Counted from the stretch's first letter, positions 30,085 through 39,231 are shown. The stretch is DNA of 64,000 nucleotides from Collimonas sp. OK242 (GCF_900107095.1 NZ_FNOR01000007.1:211357-275356), one strand, 5' to 3'. Made by a program: numbers and translations. Notes: generated by a model from the letters alone, not told the origin.

Positions 30085-31953
30085 ATGCAAGCTGTCTTTC
30101 CCGGCATCTGCGCCGCCATGCTGATGTCTGTCGCTGCCCTGGCCGCAAATACGCCGGATGAGCAGCCGTTCATCTATACCAGCAGCTACCAAACCGCCAC
30201 ATGGCAAGGTCATGTCAAAGCCTATCCGGTCGGTAAAAACGGCGTTTCCGAAACGGCGCAATGGGATGCCGCCGACCTGATTCCGCCATGGCAGGCGCGC
30301 CGCATCCTGACCGCAGACGACGGCGCCGCTGCTCAAATGCTGCCATTTGAATGGCAGCATTTGAACGAGATGCAAAAATCCGTCTTGTCCTCGGAGGATG
30401 TCCTGCAATACCTGAGAGGGAATGACGCGCTGGAAACAAGGCATGGCGTCGGCCAGTTCCGCAATCGCAAGGGCAAGCTGGGCGACATCATCCATTCGTC
30501 GCCCTTGTATGTCGGCGTCTCCGATTCGGCTTATCAGCGGCTGCCTGCAACAGAAGGCGGCGGCAGTTACCGGCAGTTTGTCGACAGCAAGAGGCAGCGC
30601 CGCGCCATGCTTTACGTGGGCGCCAACGATGGCATGCTGCATGGTTTCGATGCGATCAGCGGCATCGAAAAGACCGCCTTCATTCCACGCGCCATCTTTG
30701 AACATTTACCCTTATTGAGCGGCGTCGACTATGTACACCGTCTATTCGTCGATGGCCAGATCACCGCCGGCGACGCCTATCTCGGCAAGAGCGGAAGCGC
30801 TGCATGGAAAACCATCCTGCTGGCTTCAACCGGCGCCGCTGCGAAGAGCCTGTTTGCGATCGATGTCAGCGATCCGGAAGCGCAGACGTCGACTCTCCTA
30901 TGGCAAAACAGCGCGGAAGACGACGGCCAGGGAGTACCTGATGGCGACATGGGCTACCTGCCGGGCGAGGCCTTCGCGATTCGCTTGCGCAACGGCAGCT
31001 GGGCCGCGCTGTACGGCAATGGCTATCAGAGCGAGAAGCAACGCGCCGTCTTGGTTCTGGCCGACCTGGCTAGCGGCAGATCGATAAGAAAGCTGGCGGC
31101 GGGCGCCGTTGACTCCGTGCTTCCAAACGGCTTGGGGACGCCGGCCCTGGTCTTTAGCCAGCAGCGTGAAGCAATCACCGCCTATGCCGGCGACTTGCTG
31201 GGCAGTCTTTGGAAATTCGACCTCGGCGCAAGCGAGCCGGAGCGCTGGCAAGTCGCCTTCGACGGCCGCCCCCTGTTTGTGGCTGCCGATAGCGGCGGCA
31301 AGATGCAATCCCTGATGCAGCAAGCCCTGCTTGAACATCATCCCCAAGGCGGCGCCATGATCATGTTTGGCGCAGGTAACATGGAGAACGACGCGGAAGA
31401 CGAGGCCAGGAGCAAGCCGCAAACTGCAAGCTTGTACGGCATCCTGGAAAAGCCAGGCGCTGCTCCTGCTGCGGACAGAAGCCAGTTGCAGAAACAAACC
31501 CTGACAGAAACGGCAGGGGACGCTGGAAAATGGCAATTGAGCAGCAATACCGTCAACTGGAGCAGGCAGCGCGGCTGGTACATCGACCTGCCCGCCAAAG
31601 TCGGCCAGGTAGTCGGAAAATTACAGATCGTCGATGGCGTGTTGTGGGCGCTGACCTACTCTTCCAGCACGGAAAAATCGTATCTGATCGCAATCGACTA
31701 CACCACAGGCGGCGCTACAGCCGCAGCGGCGCTCGCCGATTTCCCGCAAGCTGTTTCAATGCTGGAAGTGGCCGGTTCAGCCGCGACGCCCGCCTTCATC
31801 ACGTTGCCGGACGGCCGCCGGCAACTCGCCATAAGAGGCCGCGACGGCGGGCTGCAAACGCTGGCTCTGAATCCGGCCACGCGGCGCCCGGTAAGAACCT
31901 GGCGTCAATTGCCGCTGCCATCAGGCAGATCAGGTAGCGTCGATCCCGGCTAG
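30085..31953 (+). CDS. pilY1: PilY1-like pilus tip adhesin, short form
   Basis: 622 aa from the ATG at 30085, chosen because GGAGAAGG lies eight bases upstream and a signal peptide (MQAVFPGICAAMLMSVAALA) follows directly. The PilY1 beta-propeller motifs are clear: GDIIHSSPLYVG, MLYVGANDGMLHGFDA, and GEAFAIRLRNGSWAALYGNGY. The usual protein is 1000-1200 aa with an N-terminal von Willebrand A domain; here that half is missing and only the C-terminal domain remains. It should still act with PilC/minor pilins in extension, but mechanosensing via the vWA domain would be lost. Confidence 0.85.
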   Translation: MQAVFPGICAAMLMSVAALAANTPDEQPFIYTSSYQTATWQGHVKAYPVGKNGVSETAQWDAADLIPPWQARRILTADDGAAAQMLPFEWQHLNEMQKSVLSSEDVLQYLRGNDALETRHGVGQFRNRKGKLGDIIHSSPLYVGVSDSAYQRLPATEGGGSYRQFVDSKRQRRAMLYVGANDGMLHGFDAISGIEKTAFIPRAIFEHLPLLSGVDYVHRLFVDGQITAGDAYLGKSGSAAWKTILLASTGAAAKSLFAIDVSDPEAQTSTLLWQNSAEDDGQGVPDGDMGYLPGEAFAIRLRNGSWAALYGNGYQSEKQRAVLVLADLASGRSIRKLAAGAVDSVLPNGLGTPALVFSQQREAITAYAGDLLGSLWKFDLGASEPERWQVAFDGRPLFVAADSGGKMQSLMQQALLEHHPQGGAMIMFGAGNMENDAEDEARSKPQTASLYGILEKPGAAPAADRSQLQKQTLTETAGDAGKWQLSSNTVNWSRQRGWYIDLPAKVGQVVGKLQIVDGVLWALTYSSSTEKSYLIAIDYTTGGATAAAALADFPQAVSMLEVAGSAATPAFITLPDGRRQLAIRGRDGGLQTLALNPATRRPVRTWRQLPLPSGRSGSVDPG

Positions 31954-31964
31954 GAATGAAGAGC

Positions 31965-32387
31965 ATGGACAAGCAAACAGGCTACACCCTGGTCGAAATC
32001 ATGATCGTGGCGGCCATCGCCGCTATCCTGAGCAGCGTAGCCTTAGCCAGTTATAGCGAGCATGTCCGGCGCAGCCAGCGCCTGGCCGCGCGGGCAGTCA
32101 TGCTGGAAGCCGCTAACTGGATGGAGCGCCGTTTCTCCGTGCATCACAACTATCTCGGCAGCGACAAGCAGCCCCCTGTCCTGCCGGACGGCTTGAATCG
32201 TTCGCCGCCAAGCGGTACGGCCAAGTATGCGATCAGTCTGGCGACCGGGCAAACCCATGCCACGGCCTATCAGCTGCAAGCGGCGCCGCTGCTTGCCGAC
32301 AAATGCGGCACATTCACTTTGGACCATACCGGCGCACGCGGATTGATCGGCAATACGGCCTCATTGGCGGAATGCTGGGGACGTTAA
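31965..32387 (+). CDS. pilE: type IV minor pilin PilE
   Basis: 140 aa from the second ATG (31965), which is better spaced from GGA than the ATG at 31956. Prepilin leader MDKQTG, then YTLVEIMIVAAIAAILSSVA with Glu5. Two cysteines near the C-terminus (KCGTF, AECWG) give the pilin disulfide. Last gene of the pilV-pilX-pilY1-pilE operon, 11 nt after pilY1. Confidence 0.88.
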   Translation: MDKQTGYTLVEIMIVAAIAAILSSVALASYSEHVRRSQRLAARAVMLEAANWMERRFSVHHNYLGSDKQPPVLPDGLNRSPPSGTAKYAISLATGQTHATAYQLQAAPLLADKCGTFTLDHTGARGLIGNTASLAECWGR

Positions 32388-32412
32388 AAAGCCCGCTGGC
32401 AGCGGGCCGGGT
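32387..32412 (-). terminator. terminator of the Pro/Tyr-rich protein gene
   Basis: GCCCGCT (32391-32397) and AGCGGGC (32401-32407) flank a GGC loop; the A-run at 32386-32390 becomes the T-run on the minus strand. It also lies at the end of pilE. Confidence 0.75.
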
Positions 32413-32442
32413 TCTACAGGATGGAATTGACGAGATGTAATC

Positions 32443-32760
32443 TCAATCGTCATCATCGTGATGACGGTGGTGTTCACGCCATCCTTCACGACGCCGCCAT
32501 TCTTCGCGGCGCCACTCGTCGTCGCGACGCTCCCGCCATTCGCGGTGCTCGCGCCAGCCGGGCTCCACATAGACCGGCTGCGGAGGGTAGTATGCCGGCG
32601 CAGGAACATAACGCGGCTCGTATTGCACCACGGGCGGGTAATATGGCTGCGGCGGCGGCTGGACAAAAATGCCAAGGCCCACATCCACGCGGGCTGCAGC
32701 GCTGCCGCAAGCACTTGCGGCGATGGCGCCAAACGCCAGACATGCTAAAAGTTTTTTCAT
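32443..32760 (-). CDS. exported Pro/Tyr-rich, Arg/Glu/His-rich small protein
   Basis: 105 aa. Signal peptide (MKKLLACLAFGAIAASACGSAAA), a Pro/Tyr-rich middle (QPPPQPYYPPVVQYEPRYVP) and a highly charged Arg/Glu/Trp tail ending in HRHHDDDD. Such proteins are common and uncharacterised in Burkholderiales; the His/Asp tail could bind metal. Single gene with its own terminator. Confidence 0.7.
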   Translation of the reverse strand: MKKLLACLAFGAIAASACGSAAARVDVGLGIFVQPPPQPYYPPVVQYEPRYVPAPAYYPPQPVYVEPGWREHREWRERRDDEWRREEWRRREGWREHHRHHDDDD

Positions 32761-33013
32761 TTTATTTCCTGTTTACCTGCACACCATTTGGCGACTTCGC
32801 CGTTTCATGATTTCAGTGTACGGACAATAATGAGTCGATGTTGTTCGTAGGGGCAACAAGTGTAACTTTAAGTAAATGAATGAAGCAAAATCAGAATGCA
32901 AAATCGCCTTCTCTTTTTCATTTGGCATGCTTATCCGTTCAAAATTCGGATTTATGCAACAGAATCTTAGAGAATAGATAATCAAGCCCTAGCTGTATGA
33001 AAGGAAATCTTGT

Positions 33014-33589
33014 ATGGGAAAGAGCCGGCTGGAAGCATTCAGCGATGGCGTCATCGCTATCATCATCACCATCATGGTGCTTGAAATGAAAGTGCCGCAC
33101 GAACCTAGCCTGGCTGCGCTGTGGCTGACACTGCCGGTGTTCATCAGCTACGTACTCAGCTTCGTGTATACAGGCATCTACTGGAACAACCATCATCACA
33201 TGCTGCATACGGTGCAAAAGATCAATGGTGCGGTGTTGTGGGCCAATCTGCATCTGCTGTTCTGGCTCTCGCTGATTCCGTTCGCCACCGGCTGGATGGG
33301 TGAAAACCATTTTTCCGAAGTACCGGTAGCGCTGTATGGCGTGGTGCTGCTGATGGCCGGCGCCGCTTATAACATCTTGAGCCGCACGCTGATCAAGCTG
33401 CATGGGAAGGATTCGACCCTGGCGCAGGCGGTCGGCAATGACTTCAAGGGCAAGATTTCGGTGATTGCCTACGCGATCGCGATTCCATTCTCTTTCGTCA
33501 ACCGCTGGCTGGCGCTAGCGCTGTATGTGCTGGTTGCGATCCTGTGGTTAATCCCTGATCGCCGTATCGAGCAAGTCATTAACAACTGA
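33014..33589 (+). CDS. TMEM175-family (DUF1211) integral membrane channel
   Basis: 191 aa with about six membrane helices. The first helix carries the family signature RLEAFSDGVIAIIITIMVLE, which lines the pore and holds the FSDG motif. Bacterial TMEM175 proteins form tetrameric potassium channels with weak selectivity. It precedes a pilin gene but shares no obvious function with it. Confidence 0.85.
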   Translation: MGKSRLEAFSDGVIAIIITIMVLEMKVPHEPSLAALWLTLPVFISYVLSFVYTGIYWNNHHHMLHTVQKINGAVLWANLHLLFWLSLIPFATGWMGENHFSEVPVALYGVVLLMAGAAYNILSRTLIKLHGKDSTLAQAVGNDFKGKISVIAYAIAIPFSFVNRWLALALYVLVAILWLIPDRRIEQVINN

Positions 33590-33752
33590 GGCAGGCAGTT
33601 GCAATCGGCGCTTTGTATTTTTGGCAATGAATGTATAAGATGTACCATAGGCAACACAAACAGCATCTCTTGCACGAACAGTAAGAACAAAACCGGCTTC
33701 CGGCTCTCTAACAGGAAGCTTCGCCTGCTTGATTACATCAGAGGGTGTCAAA

Positions 33753-34190
33753 ATGAAAAATACATATCGCCTGCCTGCCAGGGTGGACCAAGGTTTCACG
33801 CTGATAGAGTTGATGCTGGTTGTCGCGATCATTGGCATTTTGGCAGCGGTTATCATACCGGCCTATCAAAACCACCTGAAGAAACAAAAATTTGCAGAAG
33901 TGATTGCGGCTAGCGTAGCGGCTAAATCTGCTGTCGAGGCTTGCATACAGCATTTGAACAGCAGCGCAGGCTGCGACGGCGGCAGCAACGGCATTCCCGC
34001 CGACGCCGCTGGCGATCCCGGCAGTCGCGTGGCTACGGTCAGCACCAAGAACGGCGTCGTCACAGTTGTTCCAAAAGAAAAAGACGGCATTCTTGCCACA
34101 GATACGTACGTGTTGACGCCGACCCCCGGCAATCCGGTCCAATGGTCGACTAGCGCAAGCGGCTGTCTCGCCACAGTGCTGTGCAATTAA
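33753..34190 (+). CDS. pilA: type IV pilin, PilA-type
   Basis: 145 aa. Leader ending DQG, then FTLIELMLVVAIIGILAAVI with Phe1 and Glu5, the classic type IVa pilin N-terminus processed by PilD. Four cysteines: a pair in the alpha-beta region (EACIQHLNSSAGCDGG) and a C-terminal pair (SGCLATVLC). It looks like a structural pilin rather than a minor one. It is separate from the minor-pilin operon by about 1.4 kb. Confidence 0.88.
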   Translation: MKNTYRLPARVDQGFTLIELMLVVAIIGILAAVIIPAYQNHLKKQKFAEVIAASVAAKSAVEACIQHLNSSAGCDGGSNGIPADAAGDPGSRVATVSTKNGVVTVVPKEKDGILATDTYVLTPTPGNPVQWSTSASGCLATVLCN

Positions 34191-34329
34191 CGGAACGGGT
34201 CAAGCGATACGCCTGTCCAAATTTTTGTACTGTTTTTTATTCTGTTTAAGTATCTGGTTTCTATAATGAAAATTATAGGCATTACCGCTTCAAGATATGT
34301 ATTTTGTAGCTGAACAGCAAGAGGCAAGC

Positions 34330-34530
34330 ATGTACGGCGATATTGACTGGAGGCATGCGCCAGAGGGCGCGCATTGGTGGGCAATGGATGCAAGCGGTCA
34401 TGCCCATTGGTTCATGGAGCCGAGATATAAACCCAGGACACATTTCTGGTACTCGCAGGCAATCCATGCGCCGACTTTCGCCTATTCCGGCGACTGGCGC
34501 GAGAGCCTGACCGAACGGCCAGCCCAATAG
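34330..34530 (+). CDS. small Trp/His-rich protein, hypothetical
   Basis: 66 aa from the ATG at 34330; an alternative ATG at 34297 lacks a ribosome binding site. Starts MYGDIDWRHAPEGAHWWAMD. The xxDWxxAPEGA pattern is familiar from short phage and prophage proteins, but I cannot name a family. No signal peptide. Confidence 0.4.
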   Translation: MYGDIDWRHAPEGAHWWAMDASGHAHWFMEPRYKPRTHFWYSQAIHAPTFAYSGDWRESLTERPAQ

Positions 34531-34629
34531 CCGTTTCCTTTCCATATCGGGCCGGTTATCTCGGGCGGAGTGAACGATACGCGCATTCAAGCGTCGAAAT
34601 GGATATCCCTGAATAGTCTGGAATACATC

Positions 34630-34797
34630 ATGAAACGTCTTGCTATCTTGTTTGGTTTGGCCGTGCTGCTCAGCGGCTGCGTAGTCGCTCCATACGGTCC
34701 GAGAGAGGGTGGTTACAGAGATGGCGGCGACCGGCACGAGCATCACGATGATCGAGGCGACGACCGTCGCAGGGATGACAACCCCTACCGCTATTAA
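34630..34797 (+). CDS. small lipoprotein with Asp/His/Arg-rich tail
   Basis: 55 aa. Signal II: MKRLAILFGLAVLLSGC with lipobox LSGC; the mature part is strongly charged (HEHHDDRGDDRRRDDN). Likely anchored in the outer membrane; function unknown. Confidence 0.6.
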   Translation: MKRLAILFGLAVLLSGCVVAPYGPREGGYRDGGDRHEHHDDRGDDRRRDDNPYRY

Positions 34798-34886
34798 TCA
34801 CTGATCGCAGGTGGCGGGCGCCAATTCCGTCAATCGCGCCGGACCTTGCTCATCGATATCGAGGGCGCGCGCGGCGCCTTGCTTTG

Positions 34887-35123
34887 TTATTTCCCAACGC
34901 AAATCTGGTACAGGTTTTTCGCCATATGGATGATCAAGGCAGCCATATGCGTCATCTTCAGCGTCAGGAAAAGAGCTATGACGGCAATGCCGATCTTAAG
35001 CGCCACGCTATCGACATGGGCGATGCCAAATGCGCTGCCTTTTAAAATGGCAAACATCATGGGTATGCACAACAGGCCCAGGTAGAGGTTCTCGTCGCGC
35101 AGCAGCCTGGAGAGGTGTTTCAT
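34887..35123 (-). CDS. small membrane protein, 78 aa
   Basis: Two hydrophobic helices (LYLGLLCIPMMFAILKGSAF and VALKIGIAVIALFLTLKMTH) after a short basic N-terminus; AAAGGGATCT precedes the ATG. No family recognised. It is divergent from the shortened AI-2E-type gene. Confidence 0.55.
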   Translation of the reverse strand: MKHLSRLLRDENLYLGLLCIPMMFAILKGSAFGIAHVDSVALKIGIAVIALFLTLKMTHMAALIIHMAKNLYQICVGK

Positions 35124-35224
35124 AGATCCCTTTGTTAGGCGGTATATGGAATGTACACGTTTCAGTTACCATTGGAAACGGCTGCGGCAGGCCGGTACGC
35201 ATATCAACTAAAAAAAACACCTCT

Positions 35225-35719
35225 ATGATCCAACGCAAGTCTGGCGAGACCGAACCCGGCAACAGGAAAATCCAGCAAGCTGCATCAACCGCGCTCTACG
35301 CGGTGCTCGTCATACTCGCGCTGTGGGTGCTGCGCGATTTCATCCCGGCAGTTGTCTGGGCCGCCGTGATCGCGATAGCGTTGTGGCCCCTGTTGCTGCG
35401 CCTGGAGCTGTCACATGGATCGCGAGCCCGCACAACTCTCGTTGCATTATCGCTCACAGCCGCGGTCGCGTTGTTCGTCGTGCTGCCTTTCATACTCGTC
35501 ATTACTCAGGCCGCGCACGAGACGCACGATTTCCTCGCCTGGTTCAAGCAGGCCGAGGCCAACGGCATCCCGCTGCCCGACCTGATCGGGCGCCTGCCTT
35601 TCCTGCTGGTCCTGTTCGGCATCCTCGGCGGCGCACAGACGTTCGGACTGCTGGGCCTGTTCATCGGCCCCGCGTTGATGACGGTGCTGATGGTGTTGTG
35701 GCGCGATTGGGTGAGGTAA
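35225..35719 (+). CDS. AI-2E-family transporter with large internal deletion
   Basis: 164 aa, against about 350 aa for normal AI-2E (PerM-like) exporters. Residues 1-117 are a good N-terminal region (two N-terminal helix pairs, PAVVWAAVIAIALWPLLLRL). After GIPLPDLIGRLP it continues directly with FLLVLFGILGGAQTFGLLGL and FIGPALMTVLMVLWRDWVR, which belong to the last two helices. Roughly 180 central residues are gone without breaking the frame. Probably non-functional as a transporter; treated as a CDS because the frame is intact. Confidence 0.7.
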   Translation: MIQRKSGETEPGNRKIQQAASTALYAVLVILALWVLRDFIPAVVWAAVIAIALWPLLLRLELSHGSRARTTLVALSLTAAVALFVVLPFILVITQAAHETHDFLAWFKQAEANGIPLPDLIGRLPFLLVLFGILGGAQTFGLLGLFIGPALMTVLMVLWRDWVR

Positions 35720-35752
35720 CTGCGTTACTTCCCGGTAATCCGTGAAGAAGCC

Positions 35753-35819
35753 AAAAAAAAGCCCGCCAGCCTTGCGGCAGCGGGCTAAGTCCAAAACTTA
35801 GGGAGATTTGGAGGAGACC
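35753..35819 (-). ncRNA. small RNA copy 1 with anti-Shine-Dalgarno motif and terminator
   Basis: On the minus strand: a promoter-like TTGAAA ... CAATAT pair (plus 35846-35852 and 35826-35831), then TCTCCTCC (plus 35810-35817, complementary to a Shine-Dalgarno), a 5-bp hairpin CTAAG/CTTAG, and a GC-rich hairpin GCCCGC/GCGGGC (35761-35766, 35780-35785) followed by eight T. About 67 nt. A second copy lies at 36201-36266. The layout resembles what I recall as the beta-proteobacterial toxic small RNA family, whose anti-SD blocks translation. Transcript ends are inferred. Confidence 0.7.
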
Positions 35820-35889
35820 AGGACAATATTGTGCCCCTCGACCAATTTTCAAGACCGTTATTTACTATTTATATATGGCAATCGCCCGC

Positions 35890-36108
35890 TCAGGACGCGC
35901 TATCCAAAAGTCTGAAACCGACTTTGAGCGAGACCTGATAGTGAGCGACCTTGCCGTCCGTTATATGCCCCCGGGTTGCAATGACTTCAAACCAGTCCAT
36001 GTGTTTTACCGTAAGTGCTGCCTTGGAAATCGCGTTCTGGATTGCGTCGTCAGTACCAGTCGTGGACGATCCGACGAGTTCGACCACCTTGTAAGTATGT
36101 GCGGACAT
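35890..36108 (-). CDS. dodecin
   Basis: 72 aa, AAAGGAGA before the ATG. Dodecins are dodecameric flavin-storage proteins. The sequence MSAHTYKVVELVGSSTTGTD, then AIQNAISKAALTVKHMDWFE and VAHYQVSLKVGFRL, is the complete family pattern including the flavin-stacking Trp. It lies between the two small-RNA copies, all on the same strand. Confidence 0.92.
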   Translation of the reverse strand: MSAHTYKVVELVGSSTTGTDDAIQNAISKAALTVKHMDWFEVIATRGHITDGKVAHYQVSLKVGFRLLDSAS

Positions 36109-36200
36109 ACGAATCTCCTTTGTTAATTGCTGTTTTAAGGAAGATGCACGTGCTCGTTCACTTTACTCCTGCTGCGCGCTAAAGCAATCCGCGATGAAGC

Positions 36201-36266
36201 AAAAAAAGCCCGCCAACCTTGCGGTTGCGGGCTAAGTCCAAAACTTAGGGAGAATTGGAGGAGAGC
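36201..36266 (-). ncRNA. small RNA copy 2 with anti-Shine-Dalgarno motif and terminator
   Basis: Same architecture as the copy at 35753-35819: TTGAAA (plus 36294-36299), CAATAT (36273-36278 region), TCTCCTCC (36257-36264), CTAAG/CTTAG hairpin, terminator GCCCGCC-AACC-TTGC-GGTT-GCGGGC and seven T. Relative to copy 1 a G-C pair in the inner stem has become A-T, a compensatory change that supports the RNA structure. Confidence 0.7.
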
Positions 36267-36417
36267 GAATCCATATTGTGCCCCTCAAGTAATTTTCAAT
36301 ACTCTTTTTTTAAGTTATTTATATCGGCGCAATAAATAGGCTTCCAACCAAATAAGGCAAAATTGGTCAGTCGCTTAAATTAGGGAGAAAAAAAGCGGAA
36401 CTGTATGGGCGGAACAA

Positions 36418-37683
36418 TCATTTGCTCAGGATATCCAACCTGCACTTTACTAAAGCGCACTCCCTTTCGCTAGCCATTAAATTGTAGTCCTCCAGTCTTT
36501 TTCGCCCGTCGCCCTGGTCATTCGTATATATAAAACGCATATTCGATTGATACGGAAAATACGGAAGTGCCGCCTCATTAAGCAAAGGTTTAACTAATGC
36601 CACGATGCTCAGTGCGAAAATCGCCGCCAGCTGGACCGCTCTATGCAATGGCCTTATTGTTTCCCATGTTTTGTATAACAAGATTGCCTGGGCAATTACT
36701 ACAAAGTAGTGGGCCCGGACCCAGAGCACCGGGAATTGCCAGAAAACCGCTTCCAAAATGATTGTTAAAAGGATCGAAAGCATCAACGATTTTTCTAATC
36801 GAGAGCTGATATTTGCAATTTTTGAAAAATACAAAAAACTAAAAATGTTAATTAACAAATATATTGTTGTCCCTATACTTTTGGGAGATGGTCCAAGGCT
36901 GAAATAGTGTTGGAATTTTTCTGCCACGAATCTGAAGTGGGCATGCTCGGCGGCGAATCCGAGCATATCAAACACGCTAATTCCCGAAAGATAAAACGCT
37001 ACTAACGCTAATAAAATCGGGATCTCGAATGCAATAATCTTCTTGTAAACTTTGGTGAGAAATATCGGCAGGAACATCAGCACTGAAGACTGGAAGCCAA
37101 TTGCGATAAAGAAGAGAGCAAGCGCTGACGAATGCTTTGACTTATCGAGCCGGATTAGTGAAAGCATTAAGAACGACAAGGCAATTGATTGTCGGATAAG
37201 TGCCATCTGAGCCAATAAATATACCCAGCAAAAATAGATGGCAAAGACAAAAATAACGCTCGCTCTACAGTGCCTTACGAAAATATAGAACGCGATTCCA
37301 TTGAAAAGCGCAACAATCAAATAAAGCGCTTGCATCGTGCCGCCAAATGTCTTTATTGTTGAAAGCAAAATGACGAATAAAGGCTCCATTGGCTTGACGG
37401 CATCTGGCAAATGCGTAAAGGACAAATGTAAAAGCGAGGGCGCGGCTGTAAGCGCTTGCTCGTAAGCTATCCAATCATATCCCGTCTCCCACCGAAAACC
37501 CGCGAGCATCACAAAAGCAATGATGACAGCGGCGACCAGTAATTGATGCAGATCTTTGCGATGCTCAGCGATAAGAACAAAAGCCCAAAAAATAAGCGCA
37601 AGAGATAAATAAAAGATCAAAATTTCACCAGGCTCCCAGAATCGAAGCGATATTGAGTCGGATTGTGTTCTATAGTGGATCAA
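36418..37683 (-). CDS. EpsG-family membrane protein, probable polysaccharide polymerase
   Basis: 421 aa with about 10-12 membrane helices. The periplasmic-loop motif GFRWETGYDWIAYEQAL near 62-78 is characteristic of EpsG/Wzy-like polymerases that join surface-polysaccharide repeat units. The predicted start is TTG at 37683 with no clear ribosome binding site, so the true start is uncertain. Composition is notably AT-rich compared with mnmE next door, and no glycosyltransferases accompany it, which suggests an acquired orphan. Confidence 0.75.
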   Translation of the reverse strand: MIHYRTQSDSISLRFWEPGEILIFYLSLALIFWAFVLIAEHRKDLHQLLVAAVIIAFVMLAGFRWETGYDWIAYEQALTAAPSLLHLSFTHLPDAVKPMEPLFVILLSTIKTFGGTMQALYLIVALFNGIAFYIFVRHCRASVIFVFAIYFCWVYLLAQMALIRQSIALSFLMLSLIRLDKSKHSSALALFFIAIGFQSSVLMFLPIFLTKVYKKIIAFEIPILLALVAFYLSGISVFDMLGFAAEHAHFRFVAEKFQHYFSLGPSPKSIGTTIYLLINIFSFLYFSKIANISSRLEKSLMLSILLTIILEAVFWQFPVLWVRAHYFVVIAQAILLYKTWETIRPLHRAVQLAAIFALSIVALVKPLLNEAALPYFPYQSNMRFIYTNDQGDGRKRLEDYNLMASERECALVKCRLDILSK

Positions 37684-37740
37684 TTTTCGATGTAATTGTC
37701 CAGCTAAGTGGGGCAGCTTCAGATGGAAATCAACGGATGT

Positions 37741-39138
37741 TTATTTTCCGATACAAAACCGCGAAAAAATCACCCCCAGCAAATCGTCCGGCGTAAATGC
37801 CCCGGTAATGCTGCTGAGCCTGTCCTGCGCCAGCCGCAACTCTTCCGCAAACAAATCAAGCGACTGATCGTTGACGCGGTTGTCGAGCGAGGCGTGCTGA
37901 TCGGCAATCTCCAGGTGATCGCGCGCCGCCTTGAGCGCAATCAGATGCCGTTCACGGGCCAGGTAACGCGATTCGCCGGTTTGCTGCCAGCCGGCGATGC
38001 GCAGCAGTTCCGCGCGCAGCAGGTCGATGCCGAGGTGGTCGGTGGCCGACAGGTAGATATGGGTGGCGTCGTTCATCACATCGACTGCGGGCCGGTGGCC
38101 GGACTGGTCGATCTTGTTCCAGATGCGGATGATAGGCGCGCTGCTCGGGAAGCGGGCGACGATTTTTTCATCCGCCAGCGATGGGCCGTGATTGGCGTCC
38201 AGCATGTGCAGGATCACGTCGGCGCTGGCCACCGCGGCCCAGGTGCGCTCGATGCCTATCCTTTCCACTTCGTCATTGGCGTCTTCGGCATCGCGGATGC
38301 CGGCGGTGTCGATGATGTTGAGCGGGATGCCTTCCAGCTGGATGGTTTCGGTCACCTTGTCGCGCGTGGTGCCGGCGATCGGTGTAACGATGGCGACATC
38401 GGATCCGGCCAGCACGTTCAGCAGGGATGATTTGCCGACATTCGGCTGGCCCGCCAGCACGATGTTCAAGCCGTCGCGCAGCAAAGCGCCTTGCGCGGCC
38501 TGGCTGAACACGTTGTCCAGCGTACTGCGGATAGCCGCCAGCTGGCCGCGCGCATCGGATTTCTCCAGGAAGTCGATTTCCTCTTCCGGAAAATCCAGCG
38601 TCGCTTCAACCAGCATGCGCAGATTGGTGACCTGCTCCACCAGCGCGTGGATCACCTTGGAAAACGCACCGGACAGCGATTCCGAAGCCGATTTGGCAGC
38701 CGCCTCGGTGGACGCTTCAATCAAATCGGCCACCGCTTCAGCCTGGGCCAGATCCAGCTTGTCGTTGATAAACGCACGCTGCGTGAATTCGCCCGGCTCC
38801 GCCATCCGCAGTCCGATATCCTGGCCAGCCGCCAGACAGCGGCTCAGCAGCATCTGCAACACCACCGGGCCGCCATGGCCCTGCAGCTCCAGCACGTCCT
38901 CGCCGGTGTAGGAATGCGGCGCCTTGAAATAGATCGCCAGGCCCTGGTCGATGACGCTGCCGTCGGCATTCTTGAAAGGCAGATAAGTGGCGTGACGCGG
39001 GATCAGCTTGCTTTCCGGGACGCCGCAAACGGCTTCGATCACGGAGCCCAGCTGCTTGCCGGAAATACGGACTACGCCGATGCCGCCGCGCCCGGGTGCG
39101 GTGGCAATTGCGGCGATGGGAGAGGAATCGAAAGACAT
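37741..39138 (-). CDS. mnmE: tRNA uridine-5-carboxymethylaminomethyl(34) synthesis GTPase MnmE
   Basis: 465 aa. With MnmG it modifies the wobble uridine of several tRNAs. N-terminal tetrahydrofolate-binding domain ([20 protein letters not shown]), inserted Ras-like G domain ([27 protein letters not shown]) at about 215-370, and the C-terminal catalytic CIGK. Standard position next to yidC. Confidence 0.97.
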   Translation of the reverse strand: MSFDSSPIAAIATAPGRGGIGVVRISGKQLGSVIEAVCGVPESKLIPRHATYLPFKNADGSVIDQGLAIYFKAPHSYTGEDVLELQGHGGPVVLQMLLSRCLAAGQDIGLRMAEPGEFTQRAFINDKLDLAQAEAVADLIEASTEAAAKSASESLSGAFSKVIHALVEQVTNLRMLVEATLDFPEEEIDFLEKSDARGQLAAIRSTLDNVFSQAAQGALLRDGLNIVLAGQPNVGKSSLLNVLAGSDVAIVTPIAGTTRDKVTETIQLEGIPLNIIDTAGIRDAEDANDEVERIGIERTWAAVASADVILHMLDANHGPSLADEKIVARFPSSAPIIRIWNKIDQSGHRPAVDVMNDATHIYLSATDHLGIDLLRAELLRIAGWQQTGESRYLARERHLIALKAARDHLEIADQHASLDNRVNDQSLDLFAEELRLAQDRLSSITGAFTPDDLLGVIFSRFCIGK

Positions 39139-39201
39139 GGAATTATTCTACGAGGGTTGTTGGACAATAGAAACAACGACAAGCAAATGGGCAGAAAAAA
39201 A

Positions 39202-39231
39202 CCCGTGAATTTTTGATTCACGGGCTTTTTT
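39202..39231. terminator. terminator downstream of yidC (bidirectional)
   Basis: CCCGTGAAT (39202-39210) and ATTCACGGG (39216-39224) with T6 on the right and A7 on the left. Confidence 0.85.
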
